From Chrysochromulina parva (taxonomy: Eukaryota; Haptophyta; Prymnesiales; Chrysochromulinaceae), in contig PJAB01000652.1 of the NCBI GenBank assembly GCA_002887195.1, forward strand, positions 1 to 22,529: a stretch of DNA of 22,529 nucleotides. Direction: 5' to 3'. Positions within the stretch are counted from its first letter, which is position 1. Each line of letters begins with the position of its first letter. A model generated the notes under the pieces. It was not told where the DNA came from and searched no databases. It worked only from the letters and a program-made list of their open reading frames with translations. The position numbers were made by a program, and so were the translations under genes. Shown piece by piece: positions 12,701 to 17,711 of the stretch.

Positions 12701-13523
12701 CACTCGCATAGTACTTGGAGCGGGCCTTGAAGGGCTTGCCCTTGCTGAAGTAGCTCTCGGCCTTGTCCCACAGATCGTCGGTCATCGGCTCCATCTCGCC
12801 GCCATCGAAGAACTCGAGCGGCAGGAAGGTCGAGGCAACCTCGTCTTCCGAGAGCGAGGGCGGCGTGACCGACTCCTCGTCCTCGTCGGGCAGCACGGCG
12901 TGCGCGAGCGTCGAGGCATGCAAGCCGCGCACGTGGGGCGAGTAGTGCGACGCGATCGTCGTCGTCGGCTGCTTCTTCACGTAGCCCTCGGACCCCGCGG
13001 AGGCGGCGTGCGTCTCGACGGGCAGCGGCAGCGGCGGCAGGCCCTTGGGCCCATACGAGCGCATCGTCTGCGTGGCCGAGACGTCGCGGAAGCCGGGGCC
13101 AGGCGCCTGGCCCGACTCGGCAGCCTGCAGCCACGCGTGCTTTGGCAGCATGTCCCACCGGCGCACCTTTTGGTACGAGAGCAGCGGTGCCGCACCAGCC
13201 GGGTCCTCGCCGGGCAGCGGCGCTGAGTGCGCCATGCCCGCCTCTTTGCCGACGCCCATGAGGGCTGTGGGCACTTTCAGCGAGATTGGGGCCGCTAGCG
13301 CCGACACGCCCGGCTTTGGCCGGCTGCCCGCGGGGATATAAGAGTGCGGCAGCGGCTCAGGCGCCTTGAAGGCAGCGTCGAGCGGCGACTCGGTCGGCAG
13401 CACGCGCGACGTGATCAAGCGCTCCTGCTCATGCAGGTGCTGCAGGTTGGCGAGCGCCGCATCGACCGCGCGGGTCGGCGCCGCGTCGCCCGCCTTGACT
13501 TTGCCACCTCGCGGTGGAGCCAT
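726..13523 (-). CDS. Axonemal dynein heavy chain, single-headed inner-arm type (DNAH3/7/12-like)
   Basis: ATP-driven minus-end microtubule motor of the ciliary inner arm. The first ATG in the frame is at 13523-13521 in the context CGCCACCATGG, a textbook Kozak site; the 18 open codons upstream begin with GTG and are probably leader. The product is 4265 residues, close to the roughly 4000-residue single-headed axonemal class. Visible order (residues): SH3/Tudor-like tail segment about 265-325; linker (DHC_N2) about 1030-1500; AAA1 P-loop GPAGTGKT 1551-1558 with Walker B CFDEFNRID; AAA2 P-loop GLPFAGKT at 1832; AAA3 GNTGTGKS at 2204 with VIFVDDLNMP; AAA4 GVGGSGRQS at 2564 with VFLFTDTQV; stalk coiled coil 1 from about 2790; microtubule-binding tip about 2910-3025; coiled coil 2 to about 3100; AAA5 (WNIDGLP, TDNGIITDSARRWPLMIDP) and AAA6; C-terminal domain with LYKESARRG and TTGHSSNFVMMLKLPSD. 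No stop or frameshift interrupts it and no intron is needed. The subfamily call rests on remembered family motifs, not an alignment. Confidence 0.96.
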   Translation of the reverse strand: MAPPRGGKVKAGDAAPTRAVDAALANLQHLHEQERLITSRVLPTESPLDAAFKAPEPLPHSYIPAGSRPKPGVSALAAPISLKVPTALMGVGKEAGMAHSAPLPGEDPAGAAPLLSYQKVRRWDMLPKHAWLQAAESGQAPGPGFRDVSATQTMRSYGPKGLPPLPLPVETHAASAGSEGYVKKQPTTTIASHYSPHVRGLHASTLAHAVLPDEDEESVTPPSLSEDEVASTFLPLEFFDGGEMEPMTDDLWDKAESYFSKGKPFKARSKYYASGGKTSSMLPCEVVRYHPEEAKFEVQWVHTGKRKLCTRLNLLFDLESEVKWRLRCEKATELRAQFEAAMRYHLFATEQLGVQVSLSDVSEVLDEARLMQRVPGCDESIWATPAMRSSWQQVASDYTGAMRRAHTDYEMRSAAFRATVAALKLPTATLAHVPEMGTVESFTAAFKAAHKAVAGALFAADPVLLRCVRLVFDESYWLRTESLLESRPEVLNTPCDLKHFLEVQATKTEEVKARFTQLWTPAVEAVTQQELSAIPEMERTMDLATYEASRVPRILRQLSLLMQDELQSLVLSSMGAYLQLLQMYATPQDEIDVTNGPPETALAFAKELPMGQPTLLTVTLRLEGGALAFEPPLEKVVNDLNAVLEAIVTQTAGVPSIESHVMHMLGLPETMLKTLAHDDATLQAARLQLFELLERSLVRPKALLGLFKQFEELAAIEIEAYLETIKAKKCTLEQYHELINKWNSTVSLVMEATVPEVNCRLLLISCTELKQGLATKAEAIARGVSGLVVEELEKKSKDISAAYSVIYEKLQSTSGSAEEVVEMNAYMAACELELEKLSESIKANLEARITLLDKVTMELPDETFSLVFATLGWPGRVTKVATDAAKKQEEDREKFQEQLRTDREHFSEELDVWAVEIKALATLGDMSEVETNSATVAALQAKIDDGKERAALYNSREELFGWPVTEYSQLNELNKALEPYNTLWTTAVNFQRAYPLWLEGPFMELSPEQVEKDVGDWWRLLYKLGKSLVGLPGPLKVVNYVKEKIDDFKQHLPLIGAMLNPGMRDRHWKQLAEQVGKPIQPNEMSTLALILEQKTGDYIAQIQEMSDAASKEFSLEKALDKMLNEWRPIQFDCMEYRDTGTYILRALDEIQSMFDDHVVKTQAMRGSPFVKPFENRCRDWEAKLISMQEIIDEWLKCQSVWLYLEPIFSSEDIMRQMPQEAKRFTQVDRLWRKVMAATEAKPNVLLATATEGMLASWQEANRLLELIQKGLNDYLEAKRLSFARLFFLSNDELLQILSETKDPTRVQPHLGKCFEGITKVDFDDKLIIHGMISAEGEKVPFKQTLDPNAANGMVEKWLLQVESAMKENVSHQFFKGHANYTQRPRLEWLLNWPGQVVLGVDQVFWTLETEEALSSGGNKGLREYEAKCTEQLDGCVELVKKPLNKMQRITLGAMVTLDVHGRDVLTMMGEMGVDSCLDFNWVAQLRLYYDPAQTDGMIGPDLDLKMITAHVKYGWEYLGNSFRLVVTALTDRCYRTLMGAIQLTLGGAPEGPAGTGKTETTKDLAKALAKQCVVFNCSDGLDYLAMAKFFKGVAAAGAWACFDEFNRIDLEVLSVVAQQVLTIQRAIAAGVQRFIFEGTDLAIDPTNAVFITMNPGYAGRSELPDNLKVLFRTVAMMVPDYGLIGEISLMSFGFTIARPLSKKIVQTYKLCSEQLSSQDHYDYGMRAVKSVLTAAGNLKRALPNDPEPMLVLRSIRDVNLPKFLSHDVPLFNGITSDLFPGVQLPPPDYDMLKGAIFTIIEKKGLQPVDSFVTKVLEVYEMFLVRHGFMVVGLPFAGKTCAYRTLAEALTLLNEQHFGKPTFFEEWLKVATPCLNPKSVPAGRLYGEFDPVSHEWTDGILAVIYRTCAQDTTGVRQWMVFDGPVDAVWIENMNTVLDDNKKLCLMSGEIIAMSRIMNLIFEPMDLAVASPATVSRCGMVYMEPHSLGWQPVLTSWLQKLPKNVDQAQRQSLKVLFDWFLDPILWYLRKDCRSPVPTMDIMLAVAVMRFIEAHLDIWIDVPEQPSRAPDSKKGTEILQGLFFFALIWGVGATVDAPSREKFDFFLKQLIKKEVPEILSTPGAAQPIFADVKLTKAPPVDKGTVFDCCFDQTRSWAWIDWTKTVPEYSVPKGAKFGDIFVTTIDSVQASYVVDTCITHGIPVLLAGNTGTGKSVLVRDRILNGINSEAAQAAKGIKDVYNNIFISFSAQTSQRATQNLIDNQLDKRRKGVFGPPFGKKTVIFVDDLNMPMLQTYGDQPPVEILRQWMDHNGWYDLKDCTFRELVDIQFVAAMGPPGGGRNPVTPRYIRHFNLMWATDYAPAALERIFKTIFDWHFNKDRFPGECTSLGNGVVQATINIFNTIAKELLPTPSKSHYTFNLRDLTKVFQGMTQGSPKTVLEKVDLLRLWAHETKRVFSDRLVDKKDMTWFHKLLCTQLEEVFKSDWKKVTGSEDERLIFGDFMKDDGAEYEVMASMPGIIDRMTTSLEDHNAISKAPMDLVLFPFAAEHVCRILRIVKQPFGNVLSVGVGGSGRQSLTRLACHMADFTLFRIELTKSYDMIAWREDLKKVLRGAGEKLKPTVFLFTDTQVKDEAMVEDINNILNTGEVPQLFPGDEVSQICETLQPKAKEIGMTDFTPGSMMRFFVQNCRGLLHMALCMSPIGDSFRTRLRKFPSLVNCTTIDWFTAWPKDALLTVAQSFLQDIKMEDNVRKAVQEMCCSFQESVADLSYKYLRELKRNNYVTPTSYLELLASFKALLDVKRSEVAAAKSRYDVGLQKLSETAASVAGMQQELQALQPQLVVARKDADALMIKIDADSKEAAKVKEVVSKDKAAAEVVAANASAIKADCEAGLAEALPALDAAVKALATLKKADIDEVKGMKVPPAGVVLTMEAVCIMKEIKPEKVPAPDGKGKVDSFWGPAKTMMQDTKFLDSLVSYDKDNIDVGIMKKIREKYMPDPGFVPEIVKKASTAAFGLCCWVRAMETYDRVAKDIAPKRAKLAGAEAEYAEVSTLLASKMAALKEVEDKLALLQATFEETTAKKESLEAQSIDCANKLERAEKLIGGLGGEKDRWTEASRKLGVTYTNITGDVLIGSGVVSYMGPFVATFRDLQISAWIKECAVMKVPCSDKFALVDVLGDQVKIRQWNIDGLPKDSFSTDNGIITDSARRWPLMIDPQMQANKWVKKMSKSSNLVTFKLSDGDFARALENALNFGNPTLLENVLEELDPVLEPVLLKQVFKSGGVLSIKLGDSVVEYNKNFKFYITTKLRNPHYLPEVSVKVTLLNFMITPEGLEDQMLGIVVAKERPELEEEKTKLVLEAAQNKRVLKEVEDKILHTLSSSEGNILDDASAIEILGDAKVISDQISAKQVIADKTTQKLDAIRESYKSVAYRSSILFFSIAAMANIDPMYQFSLAWYQSLFERAIEQAEPSKKLEERLKNIIKTNTYSVYRNVCRSLYEKDKLLFSFVMCTNIMRGDNKLDAGQFTFFLTGGTGIISDNAPKNPTADGSTSDGAPWLAQPRWEEILRLSLLPGFADLPSDFGKHLKEWKIVYEAEVPHKQALPGKWDSDLNDDGVPFERCCILRCLRPDRVVPMVTAFVSENMEQKFVEPPPFNLEECFNDSTCMVPLIFILSPGQDPMSQLLKFGDARGFGGKRTNSISLGQGQGPIAKKLIMDAQSNGSWVVLQNCHLAVSWMTTLEKICEDMLSGGQSQDYRLWLTSCPSPAFPVSILQNGVKMTNEPPLGLRANLLGSFIQDPISDPSFFEGVGGPNAHGWKPLLLGLCFFHAVIQERRKYGPIGWNIPYEFNTSDLRICVRQLRSFLESYESMPLAALRYTTGECNYGGRVTDDKDRRCLNALLLNFYNDDAISVGYSFQATGTAESRAAFAQPKAETHEEYMAALRALPQFPSPEVFGLHPNAAITKELKETRELFTAILLTQSTVGGGAGGGDDMLAAIAEDISSKLPADFDLDAAKALYPVEYLQSMNTVLHQELIRFNRLTEIVRSSLNNLKKAIKGLVVMDANLEAVANALMTGARPAMWMKRSYPSLKPLAGYVSDMMRRLKFFADWIKSGIPADFWISGFFFTQAFLTGASQNFARKHTLPIDQIDFAFSMLTIKVGESPPPEDGVHVFGMYLEGARYHAETKVLQECEPKVLFTEIPMMWFRPMQVDAIDHGKYYNCPLYKESARRGVLATTGHSSNFVMMLKLPSDVSENHWVKRGVAGLLALDD

Positions 13524-13789
13524 GGTGGCGGCTCGGATAAAAAAACCAACGACTCGGTGAAGGGTCAGACAGTACACACCTCATTTCCCCACAGCACTCG
13601 TGAATGAGGGCGGGTTCACTCGACAGCGGTGTAGGTCGGACCAAAGGGCGTCATGATGAGAAAATGTACCGAGCCTTTCATTTCCTTCCTTGCAACACAC
13701 ATTGGGGGGATGCGGACCAATTCATTCACAGTTCGAACTGGCGAAAACCTTGATCGTCCACGACAGGTGAGGCCGGCACGGCAGGCCAT
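13524..13789. promoter_or_regulatory. Divergent promoter between dynein and the 904-residue gene, with opposed CCAAT boxes
   Basis: The two divergent genes have start codons only 266 bp apart (dynein ATG at 13523, minus strand; plus-strand gene ATG at 13790), so both 5' leaders and core promoters must share this interval. It holds ATTGG at 13701-13705 and CCAAT at 13717-13721, that is, one CCAAT box pointing each way and 11 bp apart, plus the 8-bp palindrome GTTCGAAC at 13731-13738. CCAAT boxes are bound by NF-Y in other eukaryotes. No TATA box and no RFX X-box typical of animal ciliary genes was found. The promoter role is inferred from geometry; the motifs are short and could occur by chance. 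Confidence 0.5.
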
Positions 13790-15841
13790 ATGGCAGGGAG
13801 CTCCTCCGAATCGGAGCCGAGCTGGGCGGAGCGGCTGGGCTCGCTCGCTCGCGTAGGCAGCAGCCTGCTGAGTGCCACGGGCAAGGCCGCCTCCAACATC
13901 ATCTCGATCAAAACCAAGGAGGACCTCGCGGCGCGGCCCGACCAGCAGGCGCTTGCGCTCGATCGGCACCACCGCAACCTCAGGGAGGACGCGAAGGTGC
14001 TCGAGGCGGCCATGGTGCGCAAACGATCAGAGCTCGAGGAGTGCAGCATCCGCTGCGAGGAGATCCGCGACGCGCTCGCCCGGCGCGAGGCCTTCCTCGC
14101 CGATCCCGGCCCGCGGCACGCGCTCAAAGCGCGCCGCGAGGCGGCAGCGGCGCTGTACGCGACGCTCGCGGCGGAGCAGGACGCGGCGGAGGCGGCGCGC
14201 CAGCGCACATCCGCACCGCGCCACGAGTGGTTCGACGAGGACGACGACGCGCTCGACGCGCAGCCGCAGCAGCGCGAGGAGGACGACGCGACGACGAGCG
14301 CGGCCGAGGGCGGCGGCAGCAGCTCCGGGGGCACGGCGGTGAGCGCGAGCGAGGCGGGGCAGGCGCTCAGCCTGCTGCGCGGGCTGCTCGAGCGGCCCGC
14401 GCCGCCCTCTTCCGCGCCGCCCTCCACCGCCGCTGCCTCCGCTGCTGCCGCCGCTGCCGTAGACCCTCAGCGTGAGCCCTCGCGCACAACTAGCCTCCCC
14501 ACTAGCCTCACTAGCCTGGGCCATCGCCCCTCATGTACGGAAGTGGTCCCGGCCCGCGCCCGCGCATGCACAGCCGAGGGTGCGCCCTCGTCGTCACTGC
14601 TGGACGCGGGCATGGCCATGCGCGCCGCCACCACGATCGCCGCCGGCGGTGTGCACGGCGGCGGTGTGCACTCGTCGCTGCCTCCGATGGCCCCCTGCGC
14701 GTGCGCCGCCGCCTCCTCCGCCACCGCTGGCAGCTCGACGACGGCCGCGCCGTCGTCGAATCCGTTTGAGCTGCGCCCGCCGCTCGCGACAGCGCCGCCG
14801 CCGCGCCCGCCGCCGCGCCCGCCGCCCAAGCGCTTCGACTCCGACTTGCATGCGGACGATGGCCAAGCGCTGTACCAAGCGCCTGTGCGCTCTGTCACGA
14901 TCGGGGCTGCTTCTAAGGACGTCATCCGATCGAGTACTGCTCTGCGTGCGCTCTCTCAGCCGCCGCCGCCCCGACCCGCCGTGAGCGCCGTGGCGAGCAT
15001 GCCCGCTGCGCTGCCTGCGGGCCCGTCTCCACAGCTGCCGCCATCCAAGCCCCCTCTCAAGGTGAGCGAGCTGGTTTCACAGAGGAGCGAGCTGGTTTCA
15101 GGCGCCGCCACCGCCACCGGGGTCACGTCCAAGCAGCTGGCCTCGAGCCTCGGACCACTCGCGCCCACCTCCTCCGCCACCGTGAACGCGGCCACTGTGA
15201 ACGCGGCCACTGTGAACGCCGCCAGTGGGCGCGCACCCCGCTCCTTCAGCATACCGGCGTCGCAGCCGATGGCGGACGCGGCGCAGACGGGTGGCGAGCC
15301 ACCGACGGCAGACACGGCGCCCGCGATTGCGCCCAACACGGCGCCGGCGATCGCGCCGCCGCCGCCAGTGGCGGTGCCGGAATCGCTACCCCCTTCCAAG
15401 AACGCGTCGCCCGTGCGCGCCCCCGCCGCCAGCGGCACCCCCTACCCCCCTCGCCCCGCCGCCGCCCCCGCTGCCGCGGCGCCCCGTCCACTGATAGACG
15501 GAGAGGATGAGTACGAGGATGAGTACGAGTATGAGGACGAGGACGAGGACGAATATGAGGACGAGTACGAGGACGAGTATGAGAACAAGTACGAGGAGGA
15601 TGAGGAGGATGAGGAGGATGAGGAGGGCGAGGACACGGCCCTGGGCGGCGAGCTCTCGGGGAACGTCGCGCCAGCGCCCACGGCAGCGCCGCCTCTGCTC
15701 CGCACTGGTGGCCCTTCGGCGGTCACCACGGCTAGCGGCGTTCACACTGGCGGCGTTCACACTTGCCCTGGTGGCCCTTCGGCGGTCACCGCGGCTAGCG
15801 CTCCGCCGCCGACGGCAGGAGCAGGAACAGCAGCAGGAGCA

Positions 15842-15874
<33 letters not shown>

Positions 15875-16504
15875 GCAGCAGCGGCAGCAGCGGGGGAAGC
15901 GACGAGAGCGGCCGCACCGCCGCCGCCGACGCACGCACCCTCCGCGCCGCCCGCGAGCAGCAGCAGCACCTCCGCCGCCACCGCCCAGGCAGGCCCCGTC
16001 GCGAGCAGCAGCAGTAGCAGCGGTGCCGAACGAGCGACCGAACGAGCGAGTGCTCCGGCGACGTCGGCGACGGTGAGCGCCGCCAGATGGCTCTCCGAGC
16101 AGGAGAGAGAGGCGGACTTGTCGACCGCGTACGCTGCGCCGGCGGCCGGCGGCGCCGGTGGCGGCGGCGGTGGCGATGGCGGTGGCGGCGGTGGCGGTGG
16201 CGGTGGCGGTGGCGGTGGCGGTGGCGGTGGCGGTGGCGGTGGCGGTGCGAGAAGTTTGGGCGGCGCCGCTGCTTCGCCTCCAGGCAGCCCAGAGAGGGAG
16301 GCAGAGATCGCCGCCGAGGAGCAGCATCTCGTCACCAAAATGAGCCTGCAGCGATCTCTCTCCTTCGAGCGCAAGCAGATGCAGGCGCAGCAGATGCAGC
16401 CGCAGCAGCAGGCAGTTCCGCCGCCGAAGGGTGCGCCCGCGATGGCGCCCAATCCGGGCGTGCCGGCGCAGGTACCTCGTGCGCTGCCGCCCAAAGCGCG
16501 CTGA
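13790..16504 (+). CDS. Low-complexity protein with N-terminal helical region, SH3/EH ligand motifs and acidic tract (unknown function)
   Basis: A 904-codon open frame from an ATG at 13790 to TGA at 16502-16504. I do not recognise a family. Residues about 1-130 are the only normal-complexity part, with a charged, probably coiled-coil helix (about 60-130, rich in R, E, L and A). The rest is Pro/Ala/Ser-rich and probably disordered. Visible elements: NPF tripeptide at 324-326 (the kind bound by EH domains), a PPPRPPPRPPPKRF stretch around 337-350 (SH3-ligand-like PxxPxR), an acidic D/E/Y tract at 572-615, poly-Ala about 680-700, poly-Gly about 785-820, and a Gln-rich stretch near the C-terminus. 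NPF plus PxxP would suit an endocytic or cytoskeletal adaptor, but that is speculation. The ATG context is weak at -3. Introns inside the repeat-rich part cannot be excluded, so the stated end and length are less certain than the N-terminus. Confidence 0.6.
14645..14671 (+). repeat. 12-bp duplication encoding GGVH-G-GGVH
   Basis: GGCGGTGTGCAC occurs at 14645-14656 and again at 14660-14671, a 15-bp period that keeps the reading frame. The resulting GVHxGGVH peptide recurs about 360 residues later at 15737-15763 with a different nucleotide sequence. Confidence 0.8.
15064..15100 (+). repeat. 16-bp direct repeat with 21-bp period
   Basis: GAGCGAGCTGGTTTCA is present exactly at 15064-15079 and 15085-15100. 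The 21-bp period is seven codons, so the frame is kept, giving SELVSQRSELVS in the 904-residue protein. Confidence 0.85.
15179..15223 (+). repeat. Three tandem 15-bp units (TVNAA x3)
   Basis: Three units of ACTGTGAACGCGGCC at 15179-15193, 15194-15208 and 15209-15223, with single-base differences in the first and third. Each unit encodes five residues (TVNAA), so copy number can change without frameshift. Confidence 0.9.
15503..15633 (+). repeat. Degenerate GAN triplet tract coding for an acidic/tyrosine run
   Basis: Nearly every codon is GAG, GAT, GAC, TAC or TAT, giving a run of about 44 residues of D, E and Y with one N and one K. The plus strand is almost purely purine at codon positions 1 and 2. 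The alternating E-Y-E-D pattern at the start grades into E-E-D repeats at the end, as expected for stepwise expansion of a triplet tract. Confidence 0.85.
15705..15800 (+). repeat. 33-bp direct repeat flanking a nested 12-bp repeat
   Basis: The 33-bp segments 15705-15737 and 15768-15800 differ at a single base (A to G) and lie 63 bp apart. The spacer between them carries a second duplication, GGCGTTCACACT at 15737-15748 and 15752-15763. Both periods (63 and 15 bp) are multiples of three. Encoded peptide pattern: GGPSAVT-x-AS, then GVHTGGVHT, then GGPSAVT-x-AS. Confidence 0.85.
15815..15891 (+). repeat. GCA/AGC triplet microsatellite (poly-Ala coding)
   Basis: An interrupted AGC/GCA tract. 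The core from 15844 to about 15871 is pure, followed by AGCGGCAGCAGCGGCAGC variants. It is read as GCA in the 904-residue protein, giving poly-alanine; other frames would give poly-Gln or poly-Ser. A likely length-polymorphic site. Confidence 0.9.
16157..16247 (+). repeat. GGCGGT hexanucleotide repeat (poly-Gly coding)
   Basis: An array of GGC/GGT glycine codons, essentially pure GGCGGT from about 16188 to 16247 (about ten units) with an impure 5' part that includes one GAT (Asp). It codes for an almost uninterrupted run of more than 25 glycines in the 904-residue protein. Such G-rich arrays can form G-quadruplexes and are prone to assembly collapse, so the length in the window may not be exact. 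Confidence 0.9.
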
Positions 16505-16820
16505 GGCAAATGTGTCGTGTCGCGTGGGCATAGTCTCAAGTCTGCCACTTCATGCCCATGCGTGCTTGCTGCTTCCCGTGCGTGCTCTAGTTGTGCATGT
16601 CGCATGTGCATGCTGTCAGAACCCGCCCGCGGAATAGCCCCTGGGGACCGCGGGGTGTCGGTAGTATCCGCGCTGCGGTGCGTATTATTCTTGGACAAAC
16701 TCCTGTCTCACCTCTAACACGTTTGATAATTAGATTACATCAGGATGAGCCATGGTACATAGTACGTAGTAAATCATCAATTACACTAAGTTGTACTGAA
16801 TCGGGTACGAGTCGCGAATC
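16505..16820. other. Intergenic space between convergent 3' ends
   Basis: Holds the 3' flanks of the low-complexity gene (ends 16504, +) and the aldo-keto reductase (ends 16821, -). The part from about 16680 to 16800 is AT-rich. On the minus strand TGTAA occurs at 16785-16781 and 16739-16735, about 36 and 82 nt past the reductase stop. TGTAA is a poly(A) signal in green algae, but the other genes here show no such element near their ends, so this may be chance. No gene or RNA was recognised. Confidence 0.5.
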
Positions 16821-17711
16821 TCACGCCAACTCGCTCTGGGCCTCGCCTAGGCCGTTGAGCGTGTCCATCTCCGCGGGCGTGAGCTCAAAGTCGTACACGT
16901 CGAGATCCTCCTTGGCGTACTCGACGGCCTTGGTCGGATCGGTGCCCGTGCCCGTCGCGACCACAATGTCCCTCTGGAGCGCCCAGCGAAGGCAAATCTG
17001 CGCCGCCGTCTTCGAGTGCGCGGCCGCGATGCTCTTGACGGTCGCATCGTCAAATGGGCAGCCCTTCATGATGTCGTACGCCTCGTACGTGATATTGTGC
17101 GACTGGCAGAACGCGATCGTCTCATCGTCGTGCTTCTGCACCGAGCAGCCGCACTGGTTGACCGCGGGCACCACCGTCGCCGTGCTCAGCAGGGCAGTCA
17201 GCTCCGGCACCTTGTAGTTGCTCACGCCGATCGAGCGCACGAGGCCCTGGGCCTTGGCCTCTTCGAGGCCCTTCCAGAGGATCGCGTTCTTTTCGGAGCC
17301 GCCTGGGCACGGAGCGTGCAGCAGGATCAGGTCCACGTAGGTCGTGTTGAGTTCCGTCAGGTCGCGCTTGACCTCCTCGACGGTGGACTCGACGGTGGCC
17401 TTGAGGCAGTCCTCAGGCGAGACCCCAAGGCCGGCGGGGATCTTTGTGGTGATAAAAACGTCCTCTCGGCGCATGCCAGCCTTGGCGATGGCGATGGCCA
17501 GATCGGACTGCAGCCCTCCACTCACTTGCTTTCCATAATCGTAGGCAGAGTCGAACCCTCGGCCGCCAGCCGCAATCCAGCCCGGCACACCAGTTGTGTC
17601 GCTCCCGCAGCACGTGCCCATGCTGATGCGGTGCATGTAGACTCCGGGCGCGATCTCCTTGGTCTCGTTCAGTAGGGCAAGAGCGGCGAGCAACGAGTGG
17701 AAAATGAACAT
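16821..17711 (-). CDS. Aldo-keto reductase with possible N-terminal signal peptide
   Basis: NAD(P)H-dependent carbonyl/aldehyde reductase of the AKR (alpha/beta)8-barrel superfamily, 296 residues, usual length for the family. Start: the first ATG in frame is at 17711-17709; an in-frame TGA at 17759-17757 rules out anything longer by direct reading. Catalytic tetrad D54 and Y59 (FDSAYDYG), K90 (ITTKIP) and H132 (ILLHAP) are all present. Cofactor-side residues S164 and N165 (IGVSNY) and N185 and Q186 (VNQ) are also seen. Residues 1-15 (MFIFHSLLAALALLN) are hydrophobic and could be a signal peptide or anchor, though no basic n-region precedes them. The C-terminal cofactor loop, normally PKS...R, reads ATGTGTDPTK and is longer, so NADPH 2'-phosphate contacts may differ. 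The gene is divergent from the DP gene over about 200 bp. Substrate cannot be told from sequence. Confidence 0.9.
   Translation of the reverse strand: MFIFHSLLAALALLNETKEIAPGVYMHRISMGTCCGSDTTGVPGWIAAGGRGFDSAYDYGKQVSGGLQSDLAIAIAKAGMRREDVFITTKIPAGLGVSPEDCLKATVESTVEEVKRDLTELNTTYVDLILLHAPCPGGSEKNAILWKGLEEAKAQGLVRSIGVSNYKVPELTALLSTATVVPAVNQCGCSVQKHDDETIAFCQSHNITYEAYDIMKGCPFDDATVKSIAAAHSKTAAQICLRWALQRDIVVATGTGTDPTKAVEYAKEDLDVYDFELTPAEMDTLNGLGEAQSELA

Noticed and set aside
13524..13577. Eighteen extra N-terminal dynein codons (YCLTLHRVVGFFIRAAT).
   Set aside because: The first codon is GTG, and the next in-frame ATG at 13523 has a perfect Kozak context, so the upstream codons are leader.
13767..13784. 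CAG|GTGAGG followed by GGCAG, resembling an intron in the leader of the 904-residue gene.
   Set aside because: The gap would be about 18 nt, far too short for a spliceosomal intron.
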